DNA from: Spartobacteria bacterium | Lineage (GTDB): Bacteria > Verrucomicrobiota > Verrucomicrobiia > Chthoniobacterales > UBA6821 | Assembly: GCA_947471565.1 (NCBI GenBank) | Contig: CANIVT010000001.1 | Span: 320,612-384,611, forward strand | Length of the DNA: 64,000 nucleotides | Reading direction: 5' to 3' | In this document: positions 45,309 through 55,182 of the stretch, piece after piece | Layout of the letters: the number at the start of each line of letters is the position of its first letter | Position numbering within the stretch: position 1 is the stretch's first letter | Made by a program: the position numbers and the translations under genes | The notes under the pieces: generated by a model | The model's input: only the letters and a program-made list of their open reading frames with translations | What the model was told of the DNA's origin: nothing | The model's database searches: none

Positions 45309-48300
45309 ATGTCCCTGACGCCCTTCGTCCACTTGCATGTGCACAGCCAGTACTCGTTGCTGGATGGTGCCATCCGGATGAAGCATCTCGTCAAGAGGGC
45401 CAAGGAACTCGGGATGCCCTCCATTGCGCTCACCGACCACGGGGTGCTTTACGGGGCGGTTGAGTTCTACCAGGAGGCCGAGAAGGCGGGGATCAAGCCG
45501 ATCATTGGTTGCGAGGCCTACGTGGCCCCCGGCTCGATGCTTGACCGGAAATCAGCACATGGAGGCAAGGATGCGGCCCATCACCTGACCCTCCTCGCAG
45601 CGGACGACGAGGGCTACCGCAACCTCGTCAAGATCACCACGGCCGCCCACCTCGAGGGCTTCTATTACAAGCCCCGCGTGGACCGGGAATTCCTCGCCTC
45701 CCATGCCAAGGGGCTCATCGCCCTGAGCGGATGCCTCAAAAGCGAGGTCAACACGGCTCTGACCGACGGTAAGACCGATCTCGCGCGGGATCATGCCGCC
45801 GCCTACCGCGACATCTTTGGAGCAGAGAACTTCTTCATCGAACTGGCCGACCACGGCATCGAGCAGCAGCGGCGAAACCGGTCGGGCCTCATCACCATCG
45901 CCGACGACCTCGGACTTGGACTCGTCGCGACCAACGACGTTCACTTCCTAGAAAGAGCCCACCATGAGGCCCATGACGTGATGATCTGTATCGGGACGGG
46001 ATCCATGATCCATGACGAGAAGCGGATGCGCTACGTCCCCGAGCTTTATCTCAAGAGCGGCGAGGAAATGGCCACCCTCTTTGCTGATCGTCCCGACGCG
46101 ATCAGCAACACGCTCGCCATCGCCGAGCGCTGCCATGCGAAGCTGGAATTCGGTAAGTCAAAATACCCCGACTACACCCCGCCGGAGGGAAAAACCCGCG
46201 AGGGTTATCTCCAGGAACTCTGCGAGGAGGGTTTGCTCAAGCGCTTTGGCGAGCGCGCCGGCACGGATCCTGATCTGCGGCAACGCCTCGATTTCGAGCT
46301 CTCGGTTCTACTGAAAACAGGCTTCACGAGCTACTTCCTGATCGTCTGGGATTTCATTAACTACGCGAAGTCGCGCGGCATCCCCGTCGGTCCCGGCCGT
46401 GGATCGGCGGCAGGCTCGCTCGTTGCCTACGTGCTCGGCATCACCGACCTCGATCCCTTGCGCTACGGACTGCTCTTCGAGCGCTTCCTCAATCCCGACC
46501 GCATCAGCCCTCCCGATATCGACGTCGACTTCTGTCCTAACCGCCGCGGCGAGGTGATCGACTATGTCCGCGACAAGTACGGTGAGCGCGCCGTCTCGCA
46601 GATCATCACCTTCGGCACGCTCGGCGCGAAGAGCGTGGTGCGGGACGTTGGCCGCGTGCTTGGCTGGAGCTACGGGGACGCGGACCGGATCGCCAAGATG
46701 ATCCCCAACGAGCTCAACATCACGCTCAACGGCAAGACCGACAAGGAGGGCAAGCATGAGCCCGGGGCCATCGAAAAGAACCCCGAGCTGAAAAAGGCCG
46801 TCGAGGAGGAACCCTCCACGGGCCAACTCTGGGGCTACGCCTCCCTGCTCGAGGGACTTTCCCGCAACAGCGGCGTGCACGCGGCGGGGGTTGTCATCGG
46901 CGACCGCGACCTCTCGGAATACATCCCCCTCGCCCGCGCCAACGACGGCAGCATCGTGACCCAGTACGCCATGGGGCCGCTGACAGACCTCGGGCTTCTC
47001 AAGATGGACTTCCTGGGTCTGAAGAACCTGACCGTCATCGACGACGCGTCGAAGCTCATTCGCAGGCACACACCGGACTTCGACATAGCTCGCATCCCGA
47101 TGGACGACACAGCCACTTTCGACCTGCTGAACCGTGGCGAGACCATCGGTATCTTCCAATTGGAGTCCGGCGGCATGACCGCGACCGCCAAGCGTTTCCA
47201 GATCAGCCGCTTCGAGGACATCATCGCCCTCATCGCGCTCTACCGACCGGGCCCGATGCAGTTCATCGACGACTACATCGAGCGCAAGCGCGGCACCAAG
47301 AAGATCGAATACGCCCACCCGCTGCTTGAGAAAATCTGCTCCGAAACCTACGGCATCATCGTCTATCAGGAGCAGGTGCAGCAGGCCGCGAGTGCCCTCG
47401 CCGGCTACACGCTGGGACAGGCAGACCTTCTCCGACGCGCCATGGGAAAGAAGGACATGGAGAAGATGAAGAAGGAGCGCGAGGTCTTCGTCGAGGGTTG
47501 CGACCGGGTGAACAAAATTCCGGCCAAACAGGCCAACGCCATCTTCGACTTCCTCGAGAAATTCGCGCAGTACGGCTTTAACAAAAGTCACAGCGCAGCC
47601 TACGGTCTCGTTTCCTACCAGACGGCTTACCTCAAGGCCAACCACCCCGTTGAATTCATGGCGGGACTGCTCGGCAACGAGGTCAACAACACCGACAAGA
47701 TCTCCATCTTCGTCGCCGAGTGCGCCCGCATGGGGATCACGATCCTCCCCCCCGACATCAACCGAAGCGCCCTCACCTTCCTCCCCGAGGAATACCCGGG
47801 CGGACGGGCGATCCGGTTCGGCCTTGCGGCCATCAAGAACGTCGGTGAAGCCGCCATGGCCTCGGCCGTTGCCGAGCGCGAGAAAAACGGCCCCTTCACC
47901 TCGCTGGAGGACTTCTGCTCACGGCTTGATTCCAAGACGGTGAACAAGAAAATCCTTGAGAGCCTTGTGCGGGCGGGTGCCTTCGACTGGGACGGACGTC
48001 ACCGCGCATCGCTCGACGCCGCGATCGAGGGAGCCATCGGGGCAGCCGCCTCCGTCCAGCGAGACCGGGCCAGCGGACAGGTCTCGTTCTTTGACAGCTT
48101 TGCCGACCTCACCCCAGCCCCGGCCAAGGACGCGGAGGATCACAGGGTCCCTCCGTGGACACGCGCCGAGGTGCTTGCCCACGAAAAGGAACTGCTCGGC
48201 TTCTACGTCACAGGCCACCCCCTCGATGATTACCGAGGCAGCCTGGAGGCGGGCTCCTACGGCACGACCGCCGAGGCCCAAGCCGTGACCGAGAAGGAAA

Positions 48301-48776
48301 GCCTCCGCCTCGCCGGCCTCCTGATCTCGGTGGAGAAGAAATATACCAAGAAGGACGGCCGCCCCTTCGGCGTCATGACCCTTGAGGACGACTCGGGGAC
48401 GCTCGAGTTCACCGCTTGGGACGAATCCTTTTCCAAGCACGAGGAGATCCTGAAACCGGGGGCCGTGATCTCCTGTACCATGCGCGTCACCCCCAACGAA
48501 GGCGGTGTCCGCGCCATCGGCAGCGATTTCAAAGCCCTTCAGCCCAAAGCATCGAAAAAGCCCCTCCGCCTCCGGATCGACCGCACCAAGCTCACCGAGG
48601 CTGATCTGCCGCTGATTGTGGAAGCCATCCGCAAGATCCCCGGCAAGCGCCGCCTGATCCTCGAGGTGGTCACCCCCTCTGGCACGGCTTTCCCCCTCCA
48701 ACTAGGGGAGGCATTCACGTTTGGTGACGAACAGGCCCTGAGAGGTTCCCTGGATCCTTGGCTGAAACGGGGATAG
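45309..48776 (+). CDS. dnaE: DNA polymerase III alpha subunit
   Basis: This 1155-residue replicative polymerase starts at 45309 ([22 protein letters not shown]). The N-terminal PHP domain has [14 protein letters not shown]. The catalytic Asp pair is in [14 protein letters not shown] near residue 403, and the third Asp is in [15 protein letters not shown]. The thumb/fingers motif [11 protein letters not shown] is present. A C-terminal OB domain with a [21 protein letters not shown] segment follows. There is no obvious ribosome-binding site before the start; a TTGCCG-17-TAGATT pair would put the transcript start close to the ATG. Confidence 0.98.
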   Translation: MSLTPFVHLHVHSQYSLLDGAIRMKHLVKRAKELGMPSIALTDHGVLYGAVEFYQEAEKAGIKPIIGCEAYVAPGSMLDRKSAHGGKDAAHHLTLLAADDEGYRNLVKITTAAHLEGFYYKPRVDREFLASHAKGLIALSGCLKSEVNTALTDGKTDLARDHAAAYRDIFGAENFFIELADHGIEQQRRNRSGLITIADDLGLGLVATNDVHFLERAHHEAHDVMICIGTGSMIHDEKRMRYVPELYLKSGEEMATLFADRPDAISNTLAIAERCHAKLEFGKSKYPDYTPPEGKTREGYLQELCEEGLLKRFGERAGTDPDLRQRLDFELSVLLKTGFTSYFLIVWDFINYAKSRGIPVGPGRGSAAGSLVAYVLGITDLDPLRYGLLFERFLNPDRISPPDIDVDFCPNRRGEVIDYVRDKYGERAVSQIITFGTLGAKSVVRDVGRVLGWSYGDADRIAKMIPNELNITLNGKTDKEGKHEPGAIEKNPELKKAVEEEPSTGQLWGYASLLEGLSRNSGVHAAGVVIGDRDLSEYIPLARANDGSIVTQYAMGPLTDLGLLKMDFLGLKNLTVIDDASKLIRRHTPDFDIARIPMDDTATFDLLNRGETIGIFQLESGGMTATAKRFQISRFEDIIALIALYRPGPMQFIDDYIERKRGTKKIEYAHPLLEKICSETYGIIVYQEQVQQAASALAGYTLGQADLLRRAMGKKDMEKMKKEREVFVEGCDRVNKIPAKQANAIFDFLEKFAQYGFNKSHSAAYGLVSYQTAYLKANHPVEFMAGLLGNEVNNTDKISIFVAECARMGITILPPDINRSALTFLPEEYPGGRAIRFGLAAIKNVGEAAMASAVAEREKNGPFTSLEDFCSRLDSKTVNKKILESLVRAGAFDWDGRHRASLDAAIEGAIGAAASVQRDRASGQVSFFDSFADLTPAPAKDAEDHRVPPWTRAEVLAHEKELLGFYVTGHPLDDYRGSLEAGSYGTTAEAQAVTEKESLRLAGLLISVEKKYTKKDGRPFGVMTLEDDSGTLEFTAWDESFSKHEEILKPGAVISCTMRVTPNEGGVRAIGSDFKALQPKASKKPLRLRIDRTKLTEADLPLIVEAIRKIPGKRRLILEVVTPSGTAFPLQLGEAFTFGDEQALRGSLDPWLKRG

Positions 48777-48954
48777 CAGGGACAGTACCCTTTCCCAAGT
48801 CCACCTACTGCGACCTAGTGTTGATTTGGCGGGAGCGAATGTCCCACTGGTGAACGGCCGATACGAAGTTGAACGCAGTCGCAAAGCGGATCGACCTCTT
48901 CACCTGACTCCGGCTGCATGCCCAGAGGTCACTCTACGGAACCACCGCTCTTTT

Positions 48955-50811
48955 CTAGAAAATCCCGCGGTCGCGGATGATCTTCAATGCAAACAAGAGT
49001 CCCACACCGATGATCCAAGTCTGCCATTTCATCCAAAACGGGCGGGTATCAGGCACTGCGACCTGAATGACCCCCTGGGCGATAGGCCTGCTATCTCCCC
49101 AGACACTCACCTGAACGGAGTGGATTCCGGGAAAGGCTCCTTTCAGCAGGATGCTCACCCGATTGGCCTTTTCAAGAACCCGGAACCCGGTGATCTCATT
49201 CTGCTCAACTTTGATGGACCCCTCGCTTTCCATGGAGGGATCCGAGTTTCTTTTTTCCATCCTCTGTTGAAATTTCTCGATGGAGGACATGTCCGGAAGG
49301 ATTTCGTGAAGGGTGATCTTTTTTGAGCCGGCGACCGTTGGGAAAAAAATCTCCACCGTCTTCTTTCCAGAAAGGCCTGAGTGAACGGAGTATGAAAGCC
49401 CCTCGATGGATGGCACGGTGACGGCCTGATCGCTGGGTAATACCCGGGAGGAATCCTCCTGGGCCACAGGACGCGGGATCACAGTTTCGGGAACTGGATT
49501 GGGAGTCGGCTTGGGTTCCAAAGCCCTCACTGTGATATTCCAAGTAAGGGTTTGTGGCGATGACACGCCATCATGAACATGAAGACTGACAGGACAAGAT
49601 CCCGGAACTGAGGGAATCAAGGTGTATGAAATGGTTTCCCTTCCTCCGGGAGGCAGTTGCAACGCACGATCCACCTGAGTCCCCCCTCCCGACTTGCTTT
49701 CAACCCTCCAGCGAACCTCCCTCGGGGTGTTACCAGGATTCATGATTCTAAACCCGAGGAGAATTTCATCCCCGCTCCTGACAGAAGGTAGAGAATCGCC
49801 CGTCGTCTTTTCCACTAGTAGGACGGGTATCCTGGGCGGCGGCGGGATCTCCAGGGTCGTCGCCCCATCCGACACGGTCACCCCCTGCGACGGGAAGCCC
49901 GGCACATCCCCTTTTTCGGTGGCCTGGAGTGCAACGGTGCGGATTTCCCGGGGGGCGAGCATCAGTTCCCCGGGAAGCCCCCACGATGCGGCATTACCGA
50001 GCCATACCCGGAGCTTCTTGGTGGAGGCATTGAGAATCTCAGAACGCTCGGGCGACACCTGCCTGAGCGAGAACCTACGACGGGCAGTTCCGGCCACTTG
50101 GACAGGTTGTGCTCCAAGGAATGGAGCAGTGGAGAGTTCTCCGGAAATCGTACCTTCCGACGAAGGGGCAAACTCGATCGGCACAGCTGTCTCTTCTCCC
50201 TCAGCAAGCCGAAACGATGCCCCCTCGGGAGCCTTCACGCTGGCAGGCAGGACAAGCATTCCGACCGCTGATGTCCCACCATCGTTCCTGAGGATCACGT
50301 TCCTTCGGAGCGATTCCCCCACCATGGCGTTTCCGAAATCAATTCGCTGCGGGTTCAAGGATAGCTGGGGCGGGGACGGGATGATCGAGATGGAGACTTT
50401 GGCCCGATCGGAACGGGATCTTCCGGGCGCCTGACAACGGAAGATAAAAAAATCCTCGTTGATTCCCTTCCCTCCCCCGTTTGTGTAATAAATCCCCCAT
50501 GACCCATCCGATCCCAAGCAGGGTGACGAGAGCGTGCCGGCAGAGGGAGGAGTCACGATTTCAAACCGAAACATCGGATCACCTGATGGAATGACGGGAA
50601 GACGGATCCAGACCTTTCCCTGTCGGGAAACCGATGAGGAGGTGTCACGGACAGTGACAGGACGATAGCTGGAAAGATCCACCCTCTTGGGGGACGCCCC
50701 GAGGGAAAAGGAGAAGAGAAAAAAAAGGAAAAGACCTACTGATCGGGACGTGATCAGGGGCCTCCCAAGACAAGGGCAGGTGGAACGCACCCGATCAGTC
50801 AACGAGGGCAT
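48955..50811 (-). CDS. Large membrane-anchored protein with ASH-like Ig domains
   Basis: This ~618-residue protein starts at 50811 (MPSLTDRVRSTC) and has an N-terminal signal segment (SVGLFLFFLFSFSLGASP). An ASH-type Ig domain is visible near 150 as PQLSLNPQRIDFGNAMVGESL, then RNVILRNDGG. A second Ig-like part contains LGFRIMNPGNTPREVRWRV, and a Pro-rich linker follows. The end is a single helix (WMKWQTWIIGVGLLFAL) after a globular part with VSILLKGAFPGIHSVQVSVW. It is third in an operon after a Thr/Asn-rich protein and a pseudopilin. Most of it should be outside the cytoplasm; no function is recognised. Confidence 0.7.
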   Translation of the reverse strand: MPSLTDRVRSTCPCLGRPLITSRSVGLFLFFLFSFSLGASPKRVDLSSYRPVTVRDTSSSVSRQGKVWIRLPVIPSGDPMFRFEIVTPPSAGTLSSPCLGSDGSWGIYYTNGGGKGINEDFFIFRCQAPGRSRSDRAKVSISIIPSPPQLSLNPQRIDFGNAMVGESLRRNVILRNDGGTSAVGMLVLPASVKAPEGASFRLAEGEETAVPIEFAPSSEGTISGELSTAPFLGAQPVQVAGTARRRFSLRQVSPERSEILNASTKKLRVWLGNAASWGLPGELMLAPREIRTVALQATEKGDVPGFPSQGVTVSDGATTLEIPPPPRIPVLLVEKTTGDSLPSVRSGDEILLGFRIMNPGNTPREVRWRVESKSGGGTQVDRALQLPPGGRETISYTLIPSVPGSCPVSLHVHDGVSSPQTLTWNITVRALEPKPTPNPVPETVIPRPVAQEDSSRVLPSDQAVTVPSIEGLSYSVHSGLSGKKTVEIFFPTVAGSKKITLHEILPDMSSIEKFQQRMEKRNSDPSMESEGSIKVEQNEITGFRVLEKANRVSILLKGAFPGIHSVQVSVWGDSRPIAQGVIQVAVPDTRPFWMKWQTWIIGVGLLFALKIIRDRGIF

Positions 50812-50815
50812 GAAA

Positions 50816-51397
50816 TCAGGGCGAATGATCCGGAAAGCCTCCTCCCGGCATTGTCCCACCTTTGGGGGAGACCGGAGGAACAGCCGTTACGGATCCGTCT
50901 CCGAGGATCATCTGCGCTCCGTTCCCGTGGACATTGGCGATCTCTGTGAACCACGGCATCCAGGGCCAGCGCGTCGGCGTCGAGGGAGTGGCGTCAAAAA
51001 GCATCGGTAGATAACTGATCAAGTGCGCCTGTGCCACTGAATTGGAACTGTTGCGAATCATGCGGGAGATTGTGGGGCAGTTCCAGTCCCTAGCAGTCAG
51101 CCCAAGGCTATTGGAGCCATAGGAAAGCCACCACTGCTGCTCCTCGACGCTCCCAATCCGGATATTGGTGGGAAGCTGGGGCCATGCCTCGTGATCGATC
51201 ACCACATGGTCGTGAAACACGACATAGAGATTTTTGAGTCGCTCGGTGCAAATCACACCCTGCGCACGATTGAAGAGCGATGTGGCATTCGGAAACAACA
51301 GAACCATCAGAATGCCGAGGATCCCCACGACCACAATCACCTCGGTCAGGGTAAAGGCCCGAGGCCGCGAACGGGAGGAATCCCCGAGCCACTCCAT
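50816..51397 (-). CDS. Pseudopilin-like protein
   Basis: This 193-residue protein has a class III signal: a basic leader (MEWLGDSSRSRPRA) then FTLTEVIVVVGILGILMVLLF, with Glu+5. The residue before Phe is Ala instead of Gly, which prepilin peptidase usually tolerates. The body contains AQGVICTERLKNLYVVFHDHV and a C-terminal NGAQMILGDGSVTAV block typical of DUF1559/H-X9-DG-type pseudopilins. Its start overlaps the stop of the upstream gene by one base (TGATG). Confidence 0.85.
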   Translation of the reverse strand: MEWLGDSSRSRPRAFTLTEVIVVVGILGILMVLLFPNATSLFNRAQGVICTERLKNLYVVFHDHVVIDHEAWPQLPTNIRIGSVEEQQWWLSYGSNSLGLTARDWNCPTISRMIRNSSNSVAQAHLISYLPMLFDATPSTPTRWPWMPWFTEIANVHGNGAQMILGDGSVTAVPPVSPKGGTMPGGGFPDHSP

Positions 51398-52239
51398 CAG
51401 TAAATCTGGGAGGTGGAGCTGCTAACCCTGGTACCTTGAACCGAGAAAGGAATCTGAATCACGCCAGCTTGTCCGTTGGCTTGATTAATCGGCGAAGGAT
51501 CCGTGGGGGCGCCGGATTGACCGAGACTGACCGCCCCGTTGCCGTAGAATACCTGATTGGGGTATTTGTTTTGCAGATTCGCATTCCAATAGCCGTCATA
51601 GTAGTTGTAGCCACCATTGAGGCCATAAGAAGATAGGGAATTGTTAGTTCTTATGATATTTGTTGAGATTACAGTATTTGTAATCCCAATATTAGTTGTG
51701 TATGTAACCCCCGCGTCAGCAGACACAATATTGGTGACTGTTACCGAATTTGTTACAAGAACATTAGTCATGAAAACAACGGGATTGGTGTTAGTCTGGC
51801 CCGGATTCCATACGGCACCACCTGCTTTGTAAGTATAAAACACCGAACCGATCTGGTTTCCTCCCGGATCCAGTACCGAAAAGGCGGGGCCGTTGTAACT
51901 GGATCCGTTGTAGTAGAGGGAGACGAATCCAGGAGTTCCGGTCCCCGGGTTGGTCTGTCCCGGTTGAACGGTATTGGAGCTGCCTCCATTGAGCATATTC
52001 CATCCTGAACTCGGATAGAGACCATCGGCAAAGACACTGAACTGGGTCACTCCCATGAGATTCTGACCGCGCATGATGGCGGTGTATGTCCCAGAATTAT
52101 TGAAAAATGTTCCGTTCTGGGAGAAGGGGTTTCCGCTCTTGTTGGAGGAACCCGCACGAACCTGTGAGGAACCGAAGATCACGAGGCCCGCCGCAATCAG
52201 GGCAAGGGCTCCAAGGGAGGAAAAATTGGGGGTACGCAT
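51397..52239 (-). CDS. Secreted Thr/Asn-rich protein with TN repeats
   Basis: This 280-residue exported protein starts at 52239 with a signal peptide (LGALALIAAGLVIFGSSQVRA). The body is rich in Asn, Gly, Ser, Thr and Tyr. Residues about 155-205 carry repeated VTN/ITN units such as MTNVLVTNSVTVTNIVS and TTNIGITNTVISTNIIRTNN. The unit suggests a beta-solenoid or fibre-like region. The C-terminal ~60 residues are also Asn/Gly/Tyr-rich. The stop overlaps the pseudopilin start, implying one operon. The family is not recognised. Confidence 0.72.
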   Translation of the reverse strand: MRTPNFSSLGALALIAAGLVIFGSSQVRAGSSNKSGNPFSQNGTFFNNSGTYTAIMRGQNLMGVTQFSVFADGLYPSSGWNMLNGGSSNTVQPGQTNPGTGTPGFVSLYYNGSSYNGPAFSVLDPGGNQIGSVFYTYKAGGAVWNPGQTNTNPVVFMTNVLVTNSVTVTNIVSADAGVTYTTNIGITNTVISTNIIRTNNSLSSYGLNGGYNYYDGYWNANLQNKYPNQVFYGNGAVSLGQSGAPTDPSPINQANGQAGVIQIPFSVQGTRVSSSTSQIY

Positions 52240-52365
52240 AAAAAAAATGGAGTTCTATAAAAGGGGATTTTGGAGGTCAAAGTCAATCCGAAAGCATCGC
52301 TTCTGAAAGAAGAATCGTGACGGCATCAGCACTCCGGTTTCAGATAGTCTTTTTTACGCCTTCCG

Positions 52366-53352
52366 ATGTCCGATCTCCTCCAGAATTACCACTATGATCT
52401 CCCGCCGGATCTGATTGCCGATCGTCCCGCCACAAGGCGTGAGGAGTCGCGGATGCTGGTGCTGGATCGAGGGAGTGGTAAAATCCTGCACCGCGGGTTT
52501 CGAGATCTCCCGGAATACCTCACCCCGTCGGATCTGCTCGTCCTCAATGACAGCCGGGTGATTCCCGCCCGCCTGCACGATCCTTCCGGGAAAATCGAGA
52601 TTCTGCTTCTGGTGCAACGCTCCCCCACTCTCTGGACGGCCATGGTCCGTCCCGGGAAGAAGATGCGGGTTGGAGACCATGCCGAGGTGGCCGCCACAAC
52701 GGCCAAGGTTAAGGAGGTACTTGAAGACGGCACCCGTCTGCTAGAGTTCGCCAAGGAGCCGGATCTCAATCGTTACGGGGAGATGCCGATTCCACCCTAT
52801 TTCCATCGACCTGCCGATGACCAGGACAAGGAGCGCTACCAGACGGTCTATGCCCGGGATCCAGGCTCGGTGGCGGCACCCACGGCGGGGCTCCACTTCA
52901 CTACGAAAATCCTGGCCGGACTGAATCATGCGTTTGTCACTCTCCATGTCGGTGCGGGTACATTCCAACCCGTGAAGCATGATGACCTTTCGCTCCATCG
53001 GATGCACTCCGAGCACTACACCCTTCCGGAGGAAACGGCCCGACGGATCAATGAGACCAAGGCTGCGGCAGGACGCGTCGTCGCCGTCGGCACCACCACG
53101 ACACGTGTGCTGGAGTCACAACCCCCAGGCCCTCTCTCCGCGAGAAGCGGATCAACGGATATCTTCATCCGTCCGCCGTATGAGTTCCAACGGGTCGACG
53201 CCCTGTTGACGAACTTTCACCTGCCGGGCTCGACCCTGCTCATGCTCGTGAGCGCAATGGCTGGCCGGGAAAGGATCCTAGCCGCCTATGAGGAAGCCGT
53301 GAGGGAGCGATACCGATTCTTCAGCTACGGGGACTGCATGCTGATCGTGTGA
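52366..53352 (+). CDS. queA: tRNA preQ1(34) S-adenosylmethionine ribosyltransferase-isomerase
   Basis: This 328-residue enzyme makes epoxyqueuosine in tRNA by transferring the ribosyl part of SAM. Hallmarks are YDLPPDLIADRPATRREESRML, LLVLNDSRVIPARL, VAAPTAGLHFT, HVGAGTFQPV and LTNFHLPGSTLLMLVSAMAG. Length is slightly below the ~345 of most QueA. Tgt, an earlier step of the same pathway, lies 2.3 kb downstream on the other strand. Confidence 0.96.
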   Translation: MSDLLQNYHYDLPPDLIADRPATRREESRMLVLDRGSGKILHRGFRDLPEYLTPSDLLVLNDSRVIPARLHDPSGKIEILLLVQRSPTLWTAMVRPGKKMRVGDHAEVAATTAKVKEVLEDGTRLLEFAKEPDLNRYGEMPIPPYFHRPADDQDKERYQTVYARDPGSVAAPTAGLHFTTKILAGLNHAFVTLHVGAGTFQPVKHDDLSLHRMHSEHYTLPEETARRINETKAAAGRVVAVGTTTTRVLESQPPGPLSARSGSTDIFIRPPYEFQRVDALLTNFHLPGSTLLMLVSAMAGRERILAAYEEAVRERYRFFSYGDCMLIV

Positions 53353-53364
53353 GATCCCGAAAGC

Positions 53365-53550
53365 TCACGCGAACCCGCGGAGAGCGCGGAGGGATTGTGA
53401 ATCTGAAAATCAGGAAGCGGGAAAACAACTGCTTGGAGGACGTTGCTTCTTGAGAGCAAGCAGACCCTGAATTTCTCCTCTTTGTTTTCCTGTTTTCAGA
53501 TTTTCCCAAGGCCTTTTCCCCTCCGCGGCCCCCGCGCCTCCGCGTAAAAT
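53365..53550. repeat. Gene-less extended palindrome related to the GxxExxY cassette ends
   Basis: The outer arms are GC-rich. The left has GAGCGCGGAGGGATTG; the right, read on the other strand, has ACGCGGAGGCGCGGGG. Both match the ends of the cassette at 55183-55682. Inside are a second pair of arms (AATCTGAAAATCAGGAA against AAATCTGAAAACAGGAA) and a central CTGCTTG/CAAGCAG pair. The whole ~185 bp could fold as one nested cruciform. No gene lies in it. Confidence 0.65.
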
Positions 53551-53576
53551 TCCCCGCTTTTAATTCAGTTTTTTCT

Positions 53577-53610
53577 TCAGCCTTTCACCTTTAGCCTTCA
53601 GCCTTTTCCG
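53577..53610 (+). repeat. Low-complexity TTCAGCC repeat before the HD-domain gene
   Basis: CTTCAGCC, TTTAGCC and TTCAGCC words alternate directly upstream of the start at 53611. They share vocabulary with the repeats at 6517 and 11360 and with a degenerate copy near 56845-56875. Confidence 0.45.
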
Positions 53611-54660
53611 ATGCCTCTGCTTACGATTTCTGAACTGAAAAAGGCCGCCCGAGAGTCCTCTCCTGTCGAGGCCTCGGTGCATGCCCAGATCGAGAAGATC
53701 ACCCGCAAGGAGGCCTCCAACGGGAAACCCTTCCAAGAACTCCAGCTTCGGGACGGAGCAGACTCGATGACGCTGCGTGCCTGGAGCGATACCGAGGCCT
53801 TTGAGGCATGCTCTGTACTCGAAACGGGCACCTTCGTGGCTGTGGAGGGAATCTTCAGTCACAGTGCCGCCTTCGGACTTGACTCCAAGCGCTGGGAAAT
53901 TGCGCGGCTCGATGACGATGCCATGGAGGCCCTACTGGAAGGCTCCGAGGAACGCAGGTTACTGCTCCAACGCTGCGACCAGGTGATCACCCAAGCGGTC
54001 GCCTCGATCACTGATCCGAGACTGAAAGCCCTTTGTGGCCGATTTCTGGATCAATACGGAGCGCGGTTCCGTCGTTCCGCTGCCGCCCGGGGAAATCACC
54101 ATGCCCGCCGGGGAGGTCTGCTCGAGCACACCTCGCGGATGATGGAATCGGCGCTCGCTCTCTGCGGTGTCTATCCGGAACTCAACCGCGATCTGATCAT
54201 TTCAGGCGTCCTGTTTCACGACACGGGCAAACTCTGGGAGACCTGCCCGCCGGAACGGGGGTTCGGGATTGTCCCCGAACTGCGTGGCGAACTGCTCGGC
54301 CATCTCTCCATCGGCATCGAACTGGTCAACACCCTCTGGCGCGATCTCCCCAAGGAGGGCTGGGAGGGATTCACCCCCTCCTCCGAAGATCTCCGTCTGC
54401 ACCTGCTCCACCTGATAGCCTCCCACCATGGACAGCTGGAATTTGGTTCCCCGGTGCTTCCCAAGACCCCTGAGGCCGCCCTTCTTCACTTTGTCGACAA
54501 TATCGATGCCCGGATGGAGATGTTCTTCTCGGCTTATCAGTCCAGCACCCCCGGGAGGGAGGGTCCCTTGGAATGGGTCAGGGCCCTCGGCGTCAGCCCT
54601 GTTCCCTCTTTGGATTCCTTCAGGAATCTGGCATCTCCCCAGGACGAGCTTCCGTTGTGA
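53611..54660 (+). CDS. OB-HD domain phosphohydrolase (YhaM-like 3'-5' exoribonuclease family)
   Basis: This 349-residue protein has an N-terminal OB fold (VHAQIEKITRKEASNGKPFQEL, LETGTFVAVEGIFS) followed by an HD domain. The HD metal site is in RGGLLEHTSRMMESAL and VLFHDTGKLWE, with further ligands in LIASHHGQLEFGSP and LLHFVDNIDARM. This is the architecture of YhaM, which trims RNA or DNA from the 3' end. YhaM is usually ~315 residues; the extra length is in the C-terminus. It lies directly after a repeat region. Confidence 0.85.
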   Translation: MPLLTISELKKAARESSPVEASVHAQIEKITRKEASNGKPFQELQLRDGADSMTLRAWSDTEAFEACSVLETGTFVAVEGIFSHSAAFGLDSKRWEIARLDDDAMEALLEGSEERRLLLQRCDQVITQAVASITDPRLKALCGRFLDQYGARFRRSAAARGNHHARRGGLLEHTSRMMESALALCGVYPELNRDLIISGVLFHDTGKLWETCPPERGFGIVPELRGELLGHLSIGIELVNTLWRDLPKEGWEGFTPSSEDLRLHLLHLIASHHGQLEFGSPVLPKTPEAALLHFVDNIDARMEMFFSAYQSSTPGREGPLEWVRALGVSPVPSLDSFRNLASPQDELPL

Positions 54661-54725
54661 TTTTTCGATACCTTCTCTCTTTGAACTTGCAGAGAAAGCC
54701 ATGTGGAAATAGAAAAAACTCCCCT

Positions 54726-55151
54726 GTGAAAACTTCCCCCCTACTCACGATTATCGTTCTCCTCTGCGGTACCGTTGCTGCGATGGCCGACATTCAGGCC
54801 CCGCCCCAATCAGACCAGGGACCGACAAAGAAACTCGGTCGAGGACTGGGAAACATGCTGTACGGTTCCACGGAGATCTTTGACTCCATGTCCAATGTGA
54901 ATTACTCGGAAGGCAATTCCGCCGCTTTTAGCTACGGACTCGTTCGTGGTGTCGGCCGCACACTGGCGCGTCTGGGGTACGGACTATTCGAAACGGTGAC
55001 CTTCCCCTTCCCGACCAATCACGGCACTTACAAGCCCCCTTATCAGAATAACATCCAGTGGCTGAATTCTGGCTACTCAGAGTTCCCTCCGGAAGTCGGA
55101 TTCGAGACCAAGTACGACTACTCCCGCCAGTACTCGAGTCAGAGTTGGTGA
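54726..55151 (+). CDS. Exosortase-system-associated protein (TIGR04073-type)
   Basis: This 141-residue exported protein has a GTG start at 54726 (VKTSPLLTIIVLLCGTVAA as signal). The conserved core is KKLGRGLGNMLYGSTEIFD, then GLVRGVGRTLARLGYGLFE and TVTFPFPTNHGTYKPPY. This pattern matches TIGR04073, a family that co-occurs with exosortase systems in Verrucomicrobia and relatives. No exosortase or PEP-CTERM protein is seen in this window. The molecular role is unknown. An ATG at 54573 lies inside the preceding gene and is rejected. Confidence 0.8.
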   Translation: MKTSPLLTIIVLLCGTVAAMADIQAPPQSDQGPTKKLGRGLGNMLYGSTEIFDSMSNVNYSEGNSAAFSYGLVRGVGRTLARLGYGLFETVTFPFPTNHGTYKPPYQNNIQWLNSGYSEFPPEVGFETKYDYSRQYSSQSW

Positions 55152-55182
55152 TCCAAGTCGCTTGGCGATTTGGAGAGGAAGA

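Noticed and set aside
46308-47645. A 445-residue open frame on the minus strand inside dnaE
   Set aside because: It is the antisense shadow of a GC-rich gene; it has no recognisable domain and lies wholly within the well-supported dnaE coding region.
48777-48954. 178-bp gap after dnaE examined for a tRNA or small RNA
   Set aside because: No cloverleaf, terminator or repeat could be seen; left unannotated.
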